From CAYZEZ01 sp964477295 (GTDB lineage: Bacteria; Bacteroidota; Bacteroidia; Bacteroidales; SM23-62): a stretch of 6,317 nt of DNA. The notes beneath the pieces were generated by a model. The model had not been told where the DNA came from. It did no database searches and saw only the letters and a program-made list of their open reading frames with translations. The position numbers were made by a program, and so were the translations under genes. The DNA is taken from NCBI GenBank assembly GCA_964477295.1, contig CAYZEZ010000275.1:1-6317 (forward strand), written 5' to 3'. How positions within the stretch are numbered: the stretch's first letter is position 1; every line of letters starts with the position of its first letter. Below are positions 1-6,317 of the stretch, piece after piece.

Positions 1-9
1 ATTTTATAT

Positions 10-17
10 TAAATTTG
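10..17 (+). promoter_or_regulatory. Bacteroidota -7 promoter box for the C69 dipeptidase gene
   Basis: The octamer TAAATTTG matches the Bacteroidota housekeeping -7 consensus TAnnTTTG exactly. It lies 38 bases before the ATG at 56, which would put the transcription start near position 22 and give a leader of about 35 bases. The matching -33 TTG would fall left of the window and cannot be seen. The match and spacing are seen directly; promoter function is inferred. Confidence 0.55.
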
Positions 18-21
18 TTAA

Positions 22-33
22 AGGTAACTCTAT
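22..33 (+). repeat. 12-base direct repeat, copy 1
   Basis: AGGTAACTCTAT occurs here, just after the predicted transcription start of the C69 gene, and again exactly at 5140-5151 in the leader of the tricorn-like gene. The copies share orientation on the + strand, so they point opposite ways relative to their genes. One 12-base match in a 6.3 kb window is about what chance gives; the only notable point is that both copies fall in short leaders. Confidence 0.3.
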
Positions 34-55
34 AATCATTTTAAAAACCAGATCT

Positions 56-1681
56 ATGAAAAAAGCACCTAAATCCGTTCTCTTGTTTATTTCGCTGTTA
101 CTGTTGAGTACTCCAGGTTTAATACAGGCTCAATACATAAATAATGACGAAGATGTTCAGACTTATAAAGGGAGTTGTACAAGTATTATGGTTGGCAGGC
201 TTGCCACCACCGACGGTTCTGTTATAACTTCACATTCCTGTGATGGAATGTACAGGACCTGGGTGGAGATCTTCCCTCATAAAAAATATGAAAAAGGCAC
301 AATTCATAATGTTTATTCAGGGATTCTCGAGCCTGCTGAAAGATCCTGGGATATGCGGAATGTCATAAAGACCGGCGAGATCCCTGAGTCGGAAGAGACC
401 TATGCGTTTCTCAATACTGCATATCCATGTATGAATGAGAAACAACTTGCAATAGGTGAAACAACATTAGGGGGAAGGATGGAATTGAGAAATCCGGAAG
501 GGATTTTCTATATCGAGGAACTTGAAAAAATTGCATTGCAGAGATGCAAAACAGCACGGGACGCTATTAAATTGATCGGGAAGCTGGCAGAGGAGTATGG
601 ATATGGTGATTATGCAGAATGCATCACAATAGCAGATCCAAAGGAGGTATGGCAGCTTGAGATATCAGGATCGGGGAAAGGAAAACCTTCAGCTATATGG
701 TGTGCCGCCAGGATCCCTGATGATCATGTAGGTGTTTCAGCCAATATGCCGAGAATATCGACTGTCAATTTCAATGATCCTGATAATTTTATGTACAGCA
801 CCGATCTGCAGAAAGTGTCTGAGGGTCTGGGTTACTGGGATGGAAAGGAGCCATTTAAGTTCTGGAAGGTGATCAGTTCAAATGGTAAAGCTTTTAGCAC
901 ACGCGAATTTTATATTTTAAGCACTATGGCACCGTCGTTGAATCTGACAACGGATGTAGCTGAATTACCTTTTTCCGTTAAACCGGATAAAAAATTATCG
1001 CCCCGTGATGTATTGAAGTATTACAGGGAGACCTATGAGGGTACGGAATTTGACAATACTAAAACCCTTCTTGTGACTGTTCGCAGAAGAGATGCTAACG
1101 GAAACACAATTGAAGAAAAAGTCAAATCACCAATTGCCAGCGGCTGGTTAAGTGCCGATTTGCGCAGATTACTGCAAGAGATTAAACCCGGGATTGTCGA
1201 TTATAAATATACAATTGCACAGAACTGGTGCTCATATTCAGAAATCATCCAGTGCCGGAGCTGGCTGCCTGATGAGGTTGGAGCAGTGGCATGGTTCTCT
1301 TTTGATAATCCGGCTCTGAGTCCAAGAATCCCGATATTTTCCGGAGTCCTGAAATTACCTGAATCATTCAGCATTTGCGGTCAGTTTCATTATACACCTG
1401 ATGCTGCCATATGGTCGTTCCGTGAAACAAACAGGCTGGCAGTAATAAAGTGGGGAGACGGCAGAAAGCTGATTGAACCGGCTGTTAAAGAATTTGAGGA
1501 TAGAGCATTTGAAGAGTTGCCAATGATCGAGACAAAGGTTATGGAATTAGTAAACAAAGGAAAAAATGATGAGGCAAGACAATATGTGACTGATTACACA
1601 AATAATTTTGCAAATGCTGCCATGAAGAGATGGGAGGAGATGAAGGCTCCATTATGGAGCTCGTTTAGTATGGGCTTCTAG
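56..1681 (+). CDS. Secreted C69-family dipeptidase (Ntn-hydrolase)
   Basis: This encodes a 541-residue peptidase of family C69 (PF03577), whose members are cysteine-dependent Ntn-hydrolases that release dipeptides or cleave them. Residues 1-25 form a signal peptide: Lys-rich start, hydrophobic run 8-17, and I-Q-A before Gln26. The nucleophile-type block begins at Cys41 (CTSIMVGRLATTDGSVITSH), followed by CDG at 62-64. Other family blocks are AIGETTLGGR at 132-141, ADPKEVWQLEI at 193-203, the RIPDDHVGVSAN region at 219-230, YEGTEFD at 327-333 and SEIIQCRSWLPD at 395-406. The length is normal for secreted members and no frameshift is visible. The ATG is chosen because it directly precedes the signal peptide and sits 38 bases after a -7 box; no clear Shine-Dalgarno is present, as is usual in this phylum. 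Cys41 must become N-terminal to act, so removal of a 15-residue propeptide (26-40) is inferred. The gene is convergent with the tricorn-like protease. The exact substrate is unknown. Confidence 0.93.
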   Translation: MKKAPKSVLLFISLLLLSTPGLIQAQYINNDEDVQTYKGSCTSIMVGRLATTDGSVITSHSCDGMYRTWVEIFPHKKYEKGTIHNVYSGILEPAERSWDMRNVIKTGEIPESEETYAFLNTAYPCMNEKQLAIGETTLGGRMELRNPEGIFYIEELEKIALQRCKTARDAIKLIGKLAEEYGYGDYAECITIADPKEVWQLEISGSGKGKPSAIWCAARIPDDHVGVSANMPRISTVNFNDPDNFMYSTDLQKVSEGLGYWDGKEPFKFWKVISSNGKAFSTREFYILSTMAPSLNLTTDVAELPFSVKPDKKLSPRDVLKYYRETYEGTEFDNTKTLLVTVRRRDANGNTIEEKVKSPIASGWLSADLRRLLQEIKPGIVDYKYTIAQNWCSYSEIIQCRSWLPDEVGAVAWFSFDNPALSPRIPIFSGVLKLPESFSICGQFHYTPDAAIWSFRETNRLAVIKWGDGRKLIEPAVKEFEDRAFEELPMIETKVMELVNKGKNDEARQYVTDYTNNFANAAMKRWEEMKAPLWSSFSMGF

Positions 1682-1756
1682 GTAAACTGGCTGAGTGTTG
1701 CTGTTTTAAAAGATCACAAACCGTTTACTCATCCGGGTACCTGGTTTTCCGGTATT
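1682..1756. other. Convergent intergenic gap, terminators not clear
   Basis: These 75 bases separate the stop codons of the convergent C69 and tricorn-like genes, so transcripts from both sides should end here. Two weak inverted repeats are visible: GTAAAC at 1682-1687 with GTTTAC at 1723-1728, extendable by GG/CC with one bulge, and a near-palindrome at 1733-1744 (CCGGGTACCTGG). Neither is followed by a run of T on either strand, so no standard intrinsic terminator can be called. Confidence 0.3.
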
Positions 1757-4700
1757 TCATCGCCTTGAAGGAGTTGGATATTCGGGTGGAATTATCTCAA
1801 TTTCGCCCTGTTGATCCAGCAATTTCAAAGTTTCTTTAACAGCCCGTTCCAGCTGAGGATCAATCCCTCTTGAAAGAGAAACCGCATCCTGGCGCACTTC
1901 AATATCTGGCGCAACTCCTTCGTTTTCAGCTATCCATTTTTTACTGACAGGATCAAAAACTGCATTATCCGGAGCTGTAAGCCCCCCTCCGTCAACCAAT
2001 GAATAATGAACTGACGATTTTACCAATCCCCCCCAGGTCCTGGTGCCGATTAGCGGCCCTATCTTTTGCTGACGGAATACCCATGGAAAGAAATCGCCAC
2101 CCGAACCTGACATTTCGTTAATCAACAGTACCTTGGGCCCCAGAATGCCTGCAGGTAAGCGGAAAGGTATGCCGTTAGGTGCCTCATTAGTGATAGCAGC
2201 CCTTAAACGGCGTTTCATCAGATCAACCATGTAGTCATCGAGAAGTCCGCCTCCATTAAACCGCTCGTCAATCACAGCACCCTTTTTATCCTGTTGAGCG
2301 AAGAAATAACGGTTGAACGAGATAAAACCGCTGCTGCTGGTATTTGGCACCCATACGTATGCTAACCTGCCCTCAGAAAGTTTATCCACCATTCGCCGGT
2401 TATCTTCCACCCAGGCTCTTTGCCGTAAATTAGATTCACTGGCAATTGGTTTTACTATCTCAAGCCATGATCCGGTAAAATCAGGGATCTTATTAATATG
2501 AAGTGTTGTTTGTACATCGAGCGTCCCGTCAAGGAATTGATAAGGATCATCCGCATCAGTCAACTCTTTCCCATTAATACCAACAAGATAATAGTCTTCT
2601 TTAATTTTTATGCCTGGTCTGTCAAGTGGACTCGATAATTCAGGATTCCAGCTTTCCGTAGTATATATCCGTTTGATTTTCCAATGTTTGTTCTCAGGTA
2701 TCAGATCAGCGCCAAGCAATCCTACGGTTGGCTTTTCAACTTCAGGGAAATCACCCCCGAAGACAAAACTATGACCTACTGAGAGTTCTCCATTTAGCTG
2801 GTCAAGTATATAAGTAAGATCCGTCCTATGCTTAACATAAGGGACCAGTGGAGAATATTTTTCATATACTTCATTCCAGTCTCTTCCATGCATACCGGGA
2901 TCGTAGAAATAATCCTTTTCATATCTCCATGCCTCTTCAAAGATCTGTTTCCATTCCTCTGTCCTGTTAAGAAGGGTTTTAAGATTGATTTTAACTGTTT
3001 TGCCATCAGCACCCGTAGCTGACGTGGTGTTCATTATCTTCCAGTCACTGCCTATTCGTGCCAGCATCTTATTCCCGTCACTTGATATTGAAACCTGGCT
3101 CGCACCACTTAAAAATTCTTTGTTCTCTCTCTTCTCCAGGGTAAATTTATGAAGGACGAATCCGTTAACTCCCTCCTTTTGCTCGCCTATGAATACCGTT
3201 CCGGAAGGCCCGCTTTTTATCAGACGATAATTGCCCCGGGATAAGGGCATAGATATAGTCCTTCGTTCAATGTTTTCAAAGTCAATCTGCACAGTTATCG
3301 GCTCTTTGGTCGCCGTTTTGGTGGTATCCATATCCATTGTTTCTGTCAATTTACCTTTTGGGGATTTTTTAGTACCAGATTCCGGTTTTTTTTCTTCGAT
3401 TACAGTTTCTTCGTCACTGCGAAGCATGAAAGGTGATGGATCATCCTTCTTAAGGTTGATAATATAGGCACCGTAGACCGGGTCGGAGGTTATAGCGCTT
3501 GTATTGGCCCATCCCGAGCCAAGAGCAAGATTGGTACTGGCAAGGAAATAAAGATGATGTCCGTCCCGGTCCCATGAAGGAGAAAAAGAATCTGCAAAGG
3601 AATTAGTCAGAGTGTATATCCTGTCATTGCTTACTGACCAAACTTTGATTTGCCTGAAGTTGTTCGTTCCTGTTTTTGTGTATGCCAGCCATCTGGAATC
3701 ATGCGACCATACAAGTCCCATATTGCCCCTTTCTGTGTTGTTTCCCGCTGTATCTACTGTCCTGATGCTTCCTTTTGCAACATCCACAATCCTTATTCTG
3801 ACTTTATCATCCACGAATGCAATGAATTTCTCATCAGGTGACCACGCAGGCTCCCATGCCATTTTGGATTCACCGATTGAAATGCTCCTGGGTTTGGACA
3901 GACCGTCCTGAAGTGCAATCAGCAGTGCATATCCGTTTTCGCCTGCATCTGAAAACCATGCCACCTCATTCCTTTTTGGAGACCATACGGGAGCATGATC
4001 GGCAGCGTCTGAGGTTTGTGTCATATTTCTTGCATCTCCGTTTTCAGCTGGAATGGTAAATATTTCACCACGAGCTTCCATAATGATTCGTTTTCCGGTT
4101 GGAGAAAGAGACACCGAACTTGCATTTTTTGTTACATCCTCCCATTTTGTTTCAGCCCAGGGAAAATCAGCATTGATTGTTATTGCTAATTGTTTCGAAT
4201 CATTTGAGAGAATATCAAGCAGATGAAGATAACCATCACGTTCATAAACAAGTTTGTTTCCGAAACCATCAAGCCACTTTATATCTGATCCGGTAAAGTG
4301 TGTGATTTGTTTAAGCTCCCCTGACTCAGGTATGTATGACCAGATGTTTGATGTCCAGTCACGGTCTGATAAAAAGTAGATCGTGTTTGACAACCACAAT
4401 GGCTGAATATCGATAGTTGATTCATTTGGCAGTATCTTCTCTGTCTGGTCGGCCAGATTCAATATTACCAATGGTGTATTCTGGCCTCCCCGATAATGGC
4501 GCCACTCAATATCCCAGCGCTGAATCCTGTCAATTATAATCTGACTATCATCAGCAGAAAAGGACCCGTCAACAGCCCATTGGCTGCTTAACATGGTGGA
4601 AGGTCCACCTTCCCTGGACACTGTCCATAAACGCGCAAATCCAGTTGGGGCATTATCTCTTGAGGTTGCATAAAGGACTCTTTTACCATCTGATGTCCAC

Positions 4701-5104
4701 CCACAAACACTTGCAGGGCTTGGATGCCAGGTAAGCCTTTTGGGTGTACCTCCTTCAACTGAGACGATATACACAGACTGGTTTCCTGACCGATTGGAGT
4801 TAAATGCAATCCATTTCCCGTCAGGTGAAAAATGCGGATTGCTTTCCACAGCAGCAGTGCTGGTAAGACGAAGCAGATCCTGATTATTAAAATCGTGTAC
4901 CCAGATATCTCCAGCATAGGCAAAGGCGATGTGAGTTAAGCTTATAGCCGGCTGGCGCAATAACCTTGTTCCCTGCGCAAAGACAGTGGATCCACTAATT
5001 ATCAGACAAACTACCAGGATTTTCCTGTAAAAATGTTTGTAAATTGGGTACCATGGGTTGTTAAACCAAATATCCCGCAAGCGAATGTTGTCTATTGTCT
5101 TCAT
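1757..5104 (-). CDS. Secreted tricorn-like protease (PD40 propeller, PDZ, S41 core)
   Basis: This encodes an 1115-residue homologue of tricorn protease, which in archaea cuts proteasome products into short peptides. The order is: signal peptide (hydrophobic 29-40, cleavage near VFA/Gln44); beta-propeller repeats about 50-320 and 326-690, with PD40 signatures HFSPDGKWIAF (91-101) and PAWSPDEKFIAF (419-430); a Lys/Glu/Thr-rich stretch about 565-605; the C1 helical region about 710-790; a PDZ domain about 793-890; and the S41-type C2 core about 895-1090. Catalytic candidates are His778 (in SVGHSF), Ser1001 (in GSGGD) and Glu1060 (in AENEGV). Their spacing of 223 and 59 residues is close to 219 and 58 for tricorn His746, Ser965 and Glu1023. 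The residue before the His is Gly777, where tricorn has Ser745. NGGG at 950-953 is also typical. The start ATG leaves an unusually long 24-residue n-region, but no in-frame ATG lies between it and the hydrophobic core. Unlike archaeal tricorn, it is predicted to act outside the cytoplasm. The reading frame is intact. Confidence 0.93.
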   Translation of the reverse strand: MKTIDNIRLRDIWFNNPWYPIYKHFYRKILVVCLIISGSTVFAQGTRLLRQPAISLTHIAFAYAGDIWVHDFNNQDLLRLTSTAAVESNPHFSPDGKWIAFNSNRSGNQSVYIVSVEGGTPKRLTWHPSPASVCGWTSDGKRVLYATSRDNAPTGFARLWTVSREGGPSTMLSSQWAVDGSFSADDSQIIIDRIQRWDIEWRHYRGGQNTPLVILNLADQTEKILPNESTIDIQPLWLSNTIYFLSDRDWTSNIWSYIPESGELKQITHFTGSDIKWLDGFGNKLVYERDGYLHLLDILSNDSKQLAITINADFPWAETKWEDVTKNASSVSLSPTGKRIIMEARGEIFTIPAENGDARNMTQTSDAADHAPVWSPKRNEVAWFSDAGENGYALLIALQDGLSKPRSISIGESKMAWEPAWSPDEKFIAFVDDKVRIRIVDVAKGSIRTVDTAGNNTERGNMGLVWSHDSRWLAYTKTGTNNFRQIKVWSVSNDRIYTLTNSFADSFSPSWDRDGHHLYFLASTNLALGSGWANTSAITSDPVYGAYIINLKKDDPSPFMLRSDEETVIEEKKPESGTKKSPKGKLTETMDMDTTKTATKEPITVQIDFENIERRTISMPLSRGNYRLIKSGPSGTVFIGEQKEGVNGFVLHKFTLEKRENKEFLSGASQVSISSDGNKMLARIGSDWKIMNTTSATGADGKTVKINLKTLLNRTEEWKQIFEEAWRYEKDYFYDPGMHGRDWNEVYEKYSPLVPYVKHRTDLTYILDQLNGELSVGHSFVFGGDFPEVEKPTVGLLGADLIPENKHWKIKRIYTTESWNPELSSPLDRPGIKIKEDYYLVGINGKELTDADDPYQFLDGTLDVQTTLHINKIPDFTGSWLEIVKPIASESNLRQRAWVEDNRRMVDKLSEGRLAYVWVPNTSSSGFISFNRYFFAQQDKKGAVIDERFNGGGLLDDYMVDLMKRRLRAAITNEAPNGIPFRLPAGILGPKVLLINEMSGSGGDFFPWVFRQQKIGPLIGTRTWGGLVKSSVHYSLVDGGGLTAPDNAVFDPVSKKWIAENEGVAPDIEVRQDAVSLSRGIDPQLERAVKETLKLLDQQGEIEIIPPEYPTPSRR

Positions 5105-5139
5105 AAGTGAGTTTCAATATCGAAAATTTTTAATAAATC

Positions 5140-5151
5140 AGGTAACTCTAT
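5140..5151 (+). repeat. 12-base direct repeat, copy 2
   Basis: This is the second exact copy of AGGTAACTCTAT, the first being at 22-33. It lies in the predicted leader of the tricorn-like gene, 36 bases upstream of its ATG. It may be chance. Confidence 0.3.
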
Positions 5152-5184
5152 TCAGCGGAATTTAAATCATTCCATATATTTCAC

Positions 5185-5215
5185 CAAATTTACATCTTGT
5201 TAAAGTCAAAGGCAA
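5185..5215 (-). promoter_or_regulatory. Bacteroidota promoter for the tricorn-like gene
   Basis: Read on the minus strand, TTG (5215-5213) is followed after 20 bases by TAAATTTG (5192-5185). This fits both halves of the Bacteroidota consensus, a -33 TTG and a -7 TAnnTTTG, with normal spacing. The -7 octamer is identical to the one before the C69 gene. Transcription would start near 5180, giving a leader of about 75 bases before the ATG at 5104. The pattern is seen directly; activity is inferred. Confidence 0.6.
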
Positions 5216-5374
5216 TTTTATTTCATCATTCATTAGTGTCCAAAGAAATTAATATAGTGCTATTTGAAATCCTTGATACATTCGAATTGTTGAGGTTTTT
5301 GGGTGTGTGCGACGATTTGAACTGACATGAAGATATAGTAAGAATAGATAAAAGTCTTTTTCATTTAACTTATT

Positions 5375-5382
5375 TACCTTTG
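5375..5382 (+). promoter_or_regulatory. Bacteroidota -7 promoter box for the MBL gene
   Basis: TACCTTTG matches TAnnTTTG exactly and lies only 19 bases before the ATG at 5402. The transcription start would be near 5387, leaving a leader of about 15 bases. No TTG is found at the expected -33 position; only a T-rich stretch (5355-5361) is nearby, so the promoter is weaker on paper than the one facing the tricorn-like gene. Confidence 0.45.
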
Positions 5383-5401
5383 ACTCCAGGAAACAGTTTT
5401 G

Positions 5402-6199
5402 ATGAAAGTAAATTTTTGCAGTCTTAGCAGTGGTAGCAGCGGAAATTGTTATTACCTGGGTAACGAGTCTAATGGAATATTGATAGATGCCGGAATTTCA
5501 GCAACCAGGATTCGTAAGTTCCTGAAAGATTTAGATATACCTTTGCAGACTATAATGGGGGTGCTGATAACACACAATCATATAGATCATATAAGAGGAT
5601 TGGAAGTGCTTACCAGGAAAAACAATCTTCCTGCATTCACTACCCGTAAAATCTGGAAAAGCATTCTTTCTCCGAAGAAAAACATATCCGGAGATTGTAT
5701 CCGCGAAATTCCTTTACTTCAAAGATTCCATCTGGCAGGTTTTGATATCGAAGCATTCCCGGTTTACCATGATGCTCCTGAAACGATCGGGCTGCACATT
5801 TGTGCCGGAGAAAAAAAAATAACAATCGTTACAGACCTGGGACATATATGCCAAACAGCCGCACCCTATATTCAGGCAGCTAACCTGCTGGTTATAGAGT
5901 CAAATTACGATGAAAATATGCTGGCAAATGGCAGATATCCCCAGTTCTTAAAAGCAAGGATCCAGTCAGACCATGGACATTTAGGAAACCATCAGACCTC
6001 GGCTTTCCTGGCAGATAATATTAGTGATAATCTTAGCGCTATCTGTCTTGCCCATCTGAGTATATATAATAATACCCCCGAAATTGCTCTTGAAACCCTG
6101 CACAATACTTTCATAGAGAAGGGTATTCTTCTGAATGATCAACAGCAGATATCGATTCTGAGGCGCAATTCACCGTCTGAGATGATAAGATTGAATTAA
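5402..6199 (+). CDS. yycJ: YycJ/WalJ-like MBL-fold metallohydrolase
   Basis: This encodes a 265-residue cytoplasmic protein of the metallo-beta-lactamase fold, YycJ/WalJ branch. Members resemble nucleases, and some have been linked to DNA exonuclease activity; in Firmicutes the gene sits with walRK, a context absent here. The N-terminus carries the family signature LSSGSSGN (residues 8-15). The metal-binding set looks complete: HNHIDH at 58-63 (His58, His60, Asp62, His63), His123 in the VYHDA block, Asp145 in TDLGH, and His218 in LAHLS. ESNYD at 166-170 and HGHLGNH at 191-197 are further family blocks. No signal peptide is visible and the length is normal. The ATG at 5402 is preferred over the TTG just before it at 5399, because it begins the conserved start (MKVNFCSLSSGS) and lies 8 bases after a possible weak Shine-Dalgarno AGGAAA at 5388-5393. 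It is transcribed divergently from the tricorn-like gene. The family is well supported; the substrate is not shown by the sequence. Confidence 0.9.
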   Translation: MKVNFCSLSSGSSGNCYYLGNESNGILIDAGISATRIRKFLKDLDIPLQTIMGVLITHNHIDHIRGLEVLTRKNNLPAFTTRKIWKSILSPKKNISGDCIREIPLLQRFHLAGFDIEAFPVYHDAPETIGLHICAGEKKITIVTDLGHICQTAAPYIQAANLLVIESNYDENMLANGRYPQFLKARIQSDHGHLGNHQTSAFLADNISDNLSAICLAHLSIYNNTPEIALETLHNTFIEKGILLNDQQQISILRRNSPSEMIRLN

Positions 6200-6317
6200 T
6201 AGACAGATTGCCTATCACGTCGGGCCTCGCTGCTTGTCCTCCGAACCACACTTCAGTGTGGAAAATCAGATTCTCGTCCTATTCTGCGAGTATCCTGTAT
6301 AATTCAGTGTTTAGATA
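6200..6317. other. 3' flank without a supportable gene, GC-rich segment
   Basis: No gene or tRNA can be supported in these last 118 bases. Positions 6216-6261 are about 63% GC (29 of 46), clearly richer than the surrounding DNA, and end in a hairpin. On the minus strand a frame entering from the right edge ends at a TAG at 6281-6279 after only 12 codons. This could be the tail of a gene beyond the window but is too short to call. Confidence 0.4.
6246..6261. repeat. Compact inverted repeat (hairpin) after the MBL gene
   Basis: CCACACT at 6246-6252 and AGTGTGG at 6255-6261 are perfect inverted arms separated by two bases, so they would form a stem of about six pairs with a TTCA loop. It starts 47 bases after the MBL stop codon. 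There is no T-run after it on either strand, so a standard intrinsic terminator is not supported. It may still mark a transcript end or be part of an intergenic repeat. Confidence 0.5.

Larger units (their letters stand above)
5105..5401. other. Divergent intergenic region with two outward promoters
   Basis: This AT-rich 297-base spacer separates the start codons of the tricorn-like gene (-) and the MBL gene (+). It holds a predicted promoter for each. The middle, about 5220-5370, shows no open frame of useful length, no strong hairpin, no tandem repeat and no recognisable riboswitch or operator. Confidence 0.6.

Noticed and set aside
3612..3911. A 99-codon open frame on the plus strand
   Set aside because: It is antisense to the tricorn-like gene with no promoter box or recognisable domain, so it is best explained as a shadow frame.
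4588..4923. A 111-codon open frame on the minus strand
   Set aside because: It lies wholly inside the tricorn-like gene on the same strand in another frame and resembles no family; the long frame has clear PD40 repeats across this stretch.
5204..5385. A shared 9-base word CCTTTGACT near both divergent promoters (5212-5204 on minus, 5377-5385 on plus)
   Set aside because: It lies between the -33 and -7 elements in one promoter and overlaps the -7 box in the other, so the positions do not correspond; nine bases is well within chance.
5399..5401. TTG immediately before the ATG as start of the MBL gene
   Set aside because: ATG at 5402 adjoins it, matches the usual family N-terminus and has better spacing from the weak ribosome binding site.
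6246..6261. Rho-independent terminator of the MBL gene
   Set aside because: The hairpin is real but is followed by an A-rich stretch on the plus strand, not T, and no T-run follows on the minus strand either.
6279..6317. C-terminal end of a minus-strand gene entering from the right edge
   Set aside because: Only 12 codons are visible before the stop, too few to distinguish from chance.
6200..6317. A tRNA or other structured RNA gene
   Set aside because: No cloverleaf, T-loop signature or long paired structure could be found; only two short hairpins are present.
1..6317. Mobile element, CRISPR array, toxin-antitoxin or defence system
   Set aside because: No transposase, integrase, terminal inverted repeats, spaced repeats or paired small genes are present; the three genes are intact housekeeping or accessory enzymes of known families.

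Overview
The window looks like ordinary chromosomal DNA from a Bacteroidota (Bacteroidales-like) bacterium. The evidence is threefold. All three genes have the Bacteroidota sigma-factor -7 element TAnnTTTG upstream. Shine-Dalgarno sequences are weak or absent. The proteins match family variants common in that phylum: a secreted C69 dipeptidase, a secreted tricorn-type protease and a stand-alone YycJ/WalJ-like metallo-beta-lactamase-fold protein. Base composition looks moderate and even across the genes, except for a short GC-rich stretch near the right end.

Layout, left to right. Positions 1-55 are a short leader with a -7 box at 10-17. Positions 56-1681 (+) encode a 541-residue C69-family Ntn-hydrolase dipeptidase with a signal peptide and a catalytic-type Cys41 about 15 residues past the predicted cleavage site. 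A 75-base convergent gap (1682-1756) has only weak inverted repeats. Positions 1757-5104 (-) encode an 1115-residue tricorn-like protease: signal peptide, beta-propeller PD40 repeats, PDZ, and an S41-type catalytic core with His778, Ser1001 and Glu1060. A 297-base divergent intergenic region (5105-5401) holds one outward promoter for each flanking gene. Positions 5402-6199 (+) encode a 265-residue MBL-fold hydrolase with a complete metal-binding set. The last 118 bases hold no supportable gene, but contain a GC-rich segment ending in a compact hairpin.

The first two genes both encode predicted exported peptidases and could act in sequence: the tricorn-like enzyme cutting polypeptides to oligopeptides and the C69 enzyme releasing dipeptides. 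They are convergent with separate promoters, so any cooperation would be biochemical rather than through one operon. The MBL gene is divergently transcribed and looks functionally unrelated (cytoplasmic, probably nuclease-like).

I found no mobile element, CRISPR array, tRNA, rRNA or defence system, and no clear sign of a new multi-gene system. The observations most worth checking are a Gly where archaeal tricorn has Ser745, the pairing of the two exported peptidases, the promoter boxes, and the unexplained GC-rich tail.
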